Shown one piece after another: positions 6,903 through 10,053 of a DNA stretch of 10,053 nt. The position numbers and the translations under genes were made by a program. The notes beneath the pieces are model-generated. The model searched no databases and had not been told where the DNA came from. It saw nothing but the letters and a program-made list of their open reading frames with translations. This stretch comes from CAZWRK01 sp964635875 (lineage in GTDB: Bacteria; Pseudomonadota; Gammaproteobacteria; Burkholderiales; Aquaspirillaceae), in the NCBI GenBank assembly GCA_964635875.1, contig CAZWRK010000141.1, positions 1-10,053 of the forward strand. Direction: 5' to 3'. Within the stretch, counting starts at the first letter, position 1, and every line of letters begins with the position of its first letter.

Positions 6903-7691
6903 TTACGAAGCCTCTTTTTGCGTATTTGCACCAAACTTCGCCAATAGCTCATCTGCTAAAGCAAGATAGGCCACCGCCCCACGCGCCCTTTTGTCATAGG
7001 CCAACACAGGCAGGCCATGACTTGGCGCTTCGGCGAGCCGCACATTTCGAGGAATCGTAGTCGTAAACACACGCTGCGGAAAATGCTGCTCAAGTTGCGC
7101 AGACACTTGCTGCGATAATGTGCTACGCGCATCAAACATCGTGCGCAGCAAACCCAAAATCTCAATAGAGGGATTTAAGCCAAGGCGTAGCTTTTTCAAC
7201 GTCCCCAGCAAATCCGACAAACCTTCCAAAGCATAATACTCACATTGCATAGGAATAAGAACCGAATGCGCCAGCGACAACCCATTCAAGGTCAACAAAT
7301 TCAAAGCAGGAGGGCAATCGACTAAAACATAGTCATAACGATCGGCCACTGCGAGTAGCGCATCTTTCAAACGTTTTTCGCGCCGAGACGCCTCGACTAG
7401 CTCAACTTCCGCACCACCCAAATCTCGATTGGCAGGCAAAACATCAAAACCGCCCGACTCTGAACGCCGAACCACCTCATCAAACGACACAGCTTCAATC
7501 AACATGTGATAGACCGAGTGCGATACATTTTTATCCACACCCGACCCCACCGTCGCATTTGCCTGAGGATCTAAATCAACCAGCAAAACCCGTTGACCTC
7601 GGGCAGCCAAACTCGCAGCCAGATTCACCGCTGTCGTCGTTTTTCCAACCCCACCTTTTTGATTCGCAATGGCAATGAAGCGGCTCATCAT
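6903..7691 (-). CDS. parA: Chromosome partitioning ATPase ParA (Soj family)
   Basis: Deviant Walker-type ATPase that binds the nucleoid as an ATP dimer and moves ParB-parS complexes to segregate chromosome origins; relatives also affect DnaA activity. From ATG 7691 it has 262 residues. The deviant Walker A motif KGGVGKTT spans residues 12-19, with signature lysine K12 and P-loop lysine K17. Walker A' LVDLDPQAN is at 37-45, and Walker B YVLVDCPP is at 121-128. There is no N-terminal DNA-binding extension, as expected for chromosomal rather than plasmid type Ia ParA. An in-frame TTG at 7712 would add 7 residues but reach into rsmG. The ATGATG at 7691/7688 behind GAGAGA fits the family start (MSRFIAIANQKGG), and the second ATG has the better spacing. 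The gap to rsmG is 7 bp, and the TAA stop abuts the parB ATG. Confidence 0.96.
   Translation of the reverse strand: MMSRFIAIANQKGGVGKTTTAVNLAASLAARGQRVLLVDLDPQANATVGSGVDKNVSHSVYHMLIEAVSFDEVVRRSESGGFDVLPANRDLGGAEVELVEASRREKRLKDALLAVADRYDYVLVDCPPALNLLTLNGLSLAHSVLIPMQCEYYALEGLSDLLGTLKKLRLGLNPSIEILGLLRTMFDARSTLSQQVSAQLEQHFPQRVFTTTIPRNVRLAEAPSHGLPVLAYDKRARGAVAYLALADELLAKFGANTQKEAS
7531..7539 (+). promoter_or_regulatory. Consensus DnaA box inside parA
   Basis: TTATCCACA is an exact match to the strong DnaA-binding 9-mer. It lies in parA, where the coding strand reads through a Val-Asp-Lys stretch. No second exact box was seen nearby; TTATCCACC at 594-602 is one base off. A lone box in coding DNA may be chance, but the locus is origin-proximal in relatives. 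Confidence 0.3.
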
Positions 7692-7699
7692 CAATCTCT
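7686..7699 (-). promoter_or_regulatory. Translation start region of parA with tandem ATG
   Basis: The sense strand reads AGAGATTGATGATG. It begins at the last base of the rsmG stop codon TGA (7699-7701) and holds a purine-rich Shine-Dalgarno-like stretch (GAGAGA) followed by two in-frame ATGs. It matches the atpI start region at 5999-6012 in 13 of 14 positions. It is used here to prefer 7691 or 7688 over the upstream TTG at 7712. Confidence 0.5.
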
Positions 7700-8325
7700 C
7701 AATTTCGGACAAGGGTAATCAGATGGCGCTCGGCATCCAAACCTGGCACTTTCAATGTAGAAACCTGCTCAACGCGCACAGTCTCTGGCAACAGAGCAAT
7801 TTCCTCGTAAGGGTAAACACCTTTAAGTGCCGACCACCGCCCACCCTCGGCCAAGAGATGCGAAGTTAAGCGCACCAACTCCGCCAAATCAGAAAAGGCA
7901 CGCGCTGTAATCACATCAAAAGAGTGCTCGGGGTGGTAATTTTCCACGCGATCACACACCACATCTGCATTTCCCAAGCCCAACTCAATCACAGCCTGCC
8001 GCAAAAAAGTCGTTTTCTTATGATTAGCATCCAACATGACAACCGTTGTATCAGGGCAAGCAATCGCCAGCGGAATCCCCGGCATGCCGCCCCCAGACCC
8101 CACGTCGAGCACACGCGGCGCAGATAAATAAGGTACCGCAGCCAAGCTATCGAGCAAATGCGTCACCACCATACGCTCAGGATCGCGAACGGCCGTCAGG
8201 TTATACACTTGATTCCACTTTTGCAGCAGCGCCAAATAATGCCCAAGACGATCTGCCGCGCTTTCTGGCAAATTTAAATTCAGTTCGGCAATTCCATGTT
8301 CAAGAGTACGTGCAAGATCTGTCAT
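7699..8325 (-). CDS. rsmG: 16S rRNA (guanine-527-N7)-methyltransferase RsmG
   Basis: Transfers a methyl group from S-adenosylmethionine to N7 of G527 in 16S rRNA, in the 530 loop of the 30S subunit; loss in other bacteria gives low-level streptomycin resistance. The protein has 208 residues, the usual length (E. coli 207). It carries WNQVYNLTAVRDPE (37-50) and HLLDSL (56-61), both conserved in GidB. The SAM-binding motif I is VLDVGSGGGMPGIPLA (72-87), the acidic end of the next strand is D99, and ARAFSDL (141-147) and ALKG (166-169) follow. The start is ATG at 8325, sharing ATGA with the mnmG stop. Only a weak AAGAAAA lies upstream, so re-initiation after mnmG is likely. The stop is TGA at 7699-7701, 7 bp before parA. 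Formerly called gidB. Confidence 0.98.
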   Translation of the reverse strand: MTDLARTLEHGIAELNLNLPESAADRLGHYLALLQKWNQVYNLTAVRDPERMVVTHLLDSLAAVPYLSAPRVLDVGSGGGMPGIPLAIACPDTTVVMLDANHKKTTFLRQAVIELGLGNADVVCDRVENYHPEHSFDVITARAFSDLAELVRLTSHLLAEGGRWSALKGVYPYEEIALLPETVRVEQVSTLKVPGLDAERHLITLVRN

Positions 8326-10053
8326 TCTGTTTTCTTATCATTTTGAGTTGCTAAAAACCCGCGTTTCAGGTGCACCAAAAGCAAAGAAATCGCTGCCGGT
8401 GTAATGCCCTGAATACGAGAAGCCTGACCCAACGTTTCTGGGCGATGCTGATTTAATTTTTGCTGAACTTCTTTCGAGAGTGCCGCCACACTGGAGTAAT
8501 CCAAGGACAACGGTAAGCGCACATGCTCAATTTCAGATTGACGCTCAACCTCTAAACGTTGTCGATCAATATACCCTTGGTATTTGATTTGAATTTCAAC
8601 CTGCTCCGCCACCACCGGATCACTGACTGGCTCGCCAAATACGGAGGTTAAATGCAAACGGTCATAGGTCACTTCAGGGCGGCGCAGCAAATCCGCCAAC
8701 GAATATTCACGCTCAATCGCTTTACCCATCAAGGCTTGCGCACTCGCCGCATCTAAAATTTGTGGATTCACCCAAACCGACTTTAAGCGCTCGACTTCGG
8801 TCGCAATCGCATCACGCTTGCGGCAGAACGCCTCCCACTGCGCATCACCGATCAAGCCGAGTTGCCGCCCCATTTCAGTTAAACGCAAGTCGGCATTATC
8901 CTCTCTCAACATCAAGCGATATTCGGCACGGCTCGTAAACATTCGATAAGGTTCGGTCACGCCTTTGGTGATCAAATCATCCGCCATCACGCCCAGATAC
9001 GCTTGATCGCGTCCGGGGCACCAACCGTCTTCGTCCAGCGTAAGACGCGCAGCATTCAACCCCGCCAATAATCCTTGCGCAGCCGCCTCTTCATAGCCGG
9101 TTGTGCCATTGATTTGCCCTGCAAAAAACAAGCCCGAAATCGACTTCGATTCAAAGGTCGATTTTAAAGCGCGAGGATCAAAGTAATCGTATTCGATGGC
9201 GTAGCCCGGCCGCAGAATGTGCGCATTTTCCAAACCCGCCATCGAACGAACCGCCGCCAACTGGATATCGAACGGCAAGCTGGTCGAAATACCATTTGGG
9301 TAAAATTCGTGGGTATCTAAACCTTCAGGCTCAAGAAAAATTTGATGGCTATCGCGGTCGGCAAAGCGATTGATCTTATCTTCAATAGAGGGACAGTAGC
9401 GCGGCCCCACCCCTTCAATCACGCCAGTAAACATTGGCGAACGATCAAAGCCGGTGCGGATAATGTCATGTGTTTTTGAATTGGTATGTGTGATCCAACA
9501 AGGCAACTGGCGGGGATGCATCTCCCGACGGCCTCGGAAAGAAAAGACCGGCTCAGGCGTATCGCCGGGCTGCTCTTCCATCACTGAAAAATCAATCGTG
9601 CGGCCATCAATCCGCGGTGGCGTTCCGGTTTTTAATCGGCCCACTGGCAACGCCAACTCGCGCAAGCGCGCGCCCAGCGTCAAAGCGGCCGGATCCCCTG
9701 CACGGCCGCCGGTATAGTTTTCCAACCCCACATGAATCTTGCCAGAAAGAAACGTTCCGGCTGTCAGCACGACCGCCCGCGCTCGAAATGTAATGCCAAT
9801 CGTCGTGACCGCCCCTGCAACACGATCACCCTCCAGAATCAAATCATCGACCTGCTGTTGAAAGAGCCACAAATTTGGCTGGTTTTCCAACATATGACGA
9901 ATCGCCGCCTTATAGCGGACGCGATCAGCCTGCGCACGCGTCGCACGAACCGCAGGCCCTTTGGACGCATTCAGCGTCCGAAATTGAATACCACCCAAGT
10001 CGGTGGCCAGAGCCATTGCGCCACCCAAAGCATCGACCTCTCGCACCAAATGC
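8322..10053 (-). CDS. mnmG: tRNA uridine-34 5-carboxymethylaminomethyl modification enzyme MnmG, 5' end cut
   Basis: FAD-dependent partner of MnmE that installs the carboxymethylaminomethyl group on wobble uridine 34 of certain tRNAs, improving decoding accuracy. The frame is open to the window edge, with codons starting at 10052; 576 residues are visible, beginning HLVREVDALGG. By comparison with E. coli MnmG (629 residues) about 60 N-terminal residues are missing, including the FAD dinucleotide-binding GxGxxG and the first catalytic cysteine. Visible landmarks: NASKGPAVRATRAQADR (about 28-44), RLKTGTPPRIDGR (139-151), GVGPRYCPSIEDK with the second catalytic cysteine (C220 of the visible part), RPGYAIEYD, FFAGQINGTTGYEEAAAQG (309-327), and the C-terminal MnmE- and tRNA-binding helix GQASRIQGITPAAISLLLV. 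The stop TGA overlaps the rsmG start. Formerly gidA. No defects seen. Confidence 0.98.
   Translation of the reverse strand, partial: HLVREVDALGGAMALATDLGGIQFRTLNASKGPAVRATRAQADRVRYKAAIRHMLENQPNLWLFQQQVDDLILEGDRVAGAVTTIGITFRARAVVLTAGTFLSGKIHVGLENYTGGRAGDPAALTLGARLRELALPVGRLKTGTPPRIDGRTIDFSVMEEQPGDTPEPVFSFRGRREMHPRQLPCWITHTNSKTHDIIRTGFDRSPMFTGVIEGVGPRYCPSIEDKINRFADRDSHQIFLEPEGLDTHEFYPNGISTSLPFDIQLAAVRSMAGLENAHILRPGYAIEYDYFDPRALKSTFESKSISGLFFAGQINGTTGYEEAAAQGLLAGLNAARLTLDEDGWCPGRDQAYLGVMADDLITKGVTEPYRMFTSRAEYRLMLREDNADLRLTEMGRQLGLIGDAQWEAFCRKRDAIATEVERLKSVWVNPQILDAASAQALMGKAIEREYSLADLLRRPEVTYDRLHLTSVFGEPVSDPVVAEQVEIQIKYQGYIDRQRLEVERQSEIEHVRLPLSLDYSSVAALSKEVQQKLNQHRPETLGQASRIQGITPAAISLLLVHLKRGFLATQNDKKTE

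Noticed and set aside
8362..8377. A parS-like word, CGTTTCAGGTGCACCA, near the mnmG 3' end
   Set aside because: It matches only 12 of 16 bases of TGTTTCACGTGAAACA, and the central palindrome and right half are broken. No better parS candidate was seen in the window.

Overview
The window lies wholly within a conserved, near-origin chromosomal block of a bacterium. Every gene is on the minus strand, so transcription runs from position 10053 towards 1. In transcription order the genes are mnmG (5' end cut off), rsmG, parA, parB, atpI, atpB, atpE, atpF, atpH, atpA, atpG and atpD (3' end cut off). The order gidA-gidB-parA-parB followed by the F1Fo ATP synthase operon is known from beta- and gammaproteobacteria. 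The protein sequences, in particular the c, a and beta subunits, look betaproteobacterial, probably order Neisseriales. No clear copy of the abundant Neisseriaceae DNA-uptake word was found, which fits a lineage outside DUS-rich Neisseria (Chitinibacteraceae or Chromobacteriaceae type). The taxonomic placement is inference.

Region by region: 8322-10053 and 7699-8325 hold two RNA-modification enzymes, MnmG (tRNA wobble uridine) and RsmG (16S rRNA m7G527), which overlap by ATGA. From 7691 down to 6012 lie parA and parB, the chromosome-segregation ATPase and its CTP-dependent DNA clamp. Their stop and start codons abut (TAAATG). From about 6004 to 1 lie eight genes of the proton-translocating ATP synthase: the assembly/accessory gene atpI, the membrane subunits a, c and b, then delta, alpha, gamma and most of beta. 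The epsilon gene atpC is expected just beyond position 1.

Spacing is very tight. Junctions are -4, 7, 0, 7, -11, 106, 48, 7, 8, 40 and 37 bp, so the largest non-coding stretch is only 106 bp. No gap reaches 300 bases. There are no tRNA or rRNA genes, insertion sequences, CRISPR arrays or prophage genes. The one non-coding region with visible structure is atpB-atpE. There the sense RNA can form a 10-bp hairpin followed by a 17-nt U-rich tract and a strong Shine-Dalgarno for atpE. This would suit extra expression of the multi-copy c subunit.

This is a housekeeping region and no undescribed biological system is visible. The points worth a second look are small. They are the atpB-atpE RNA element, an alanine-rich tail on subunit c, a consensus DnaA box inside parA, and a nearly identical 14-bp translation-start motif at both parA and atpI.
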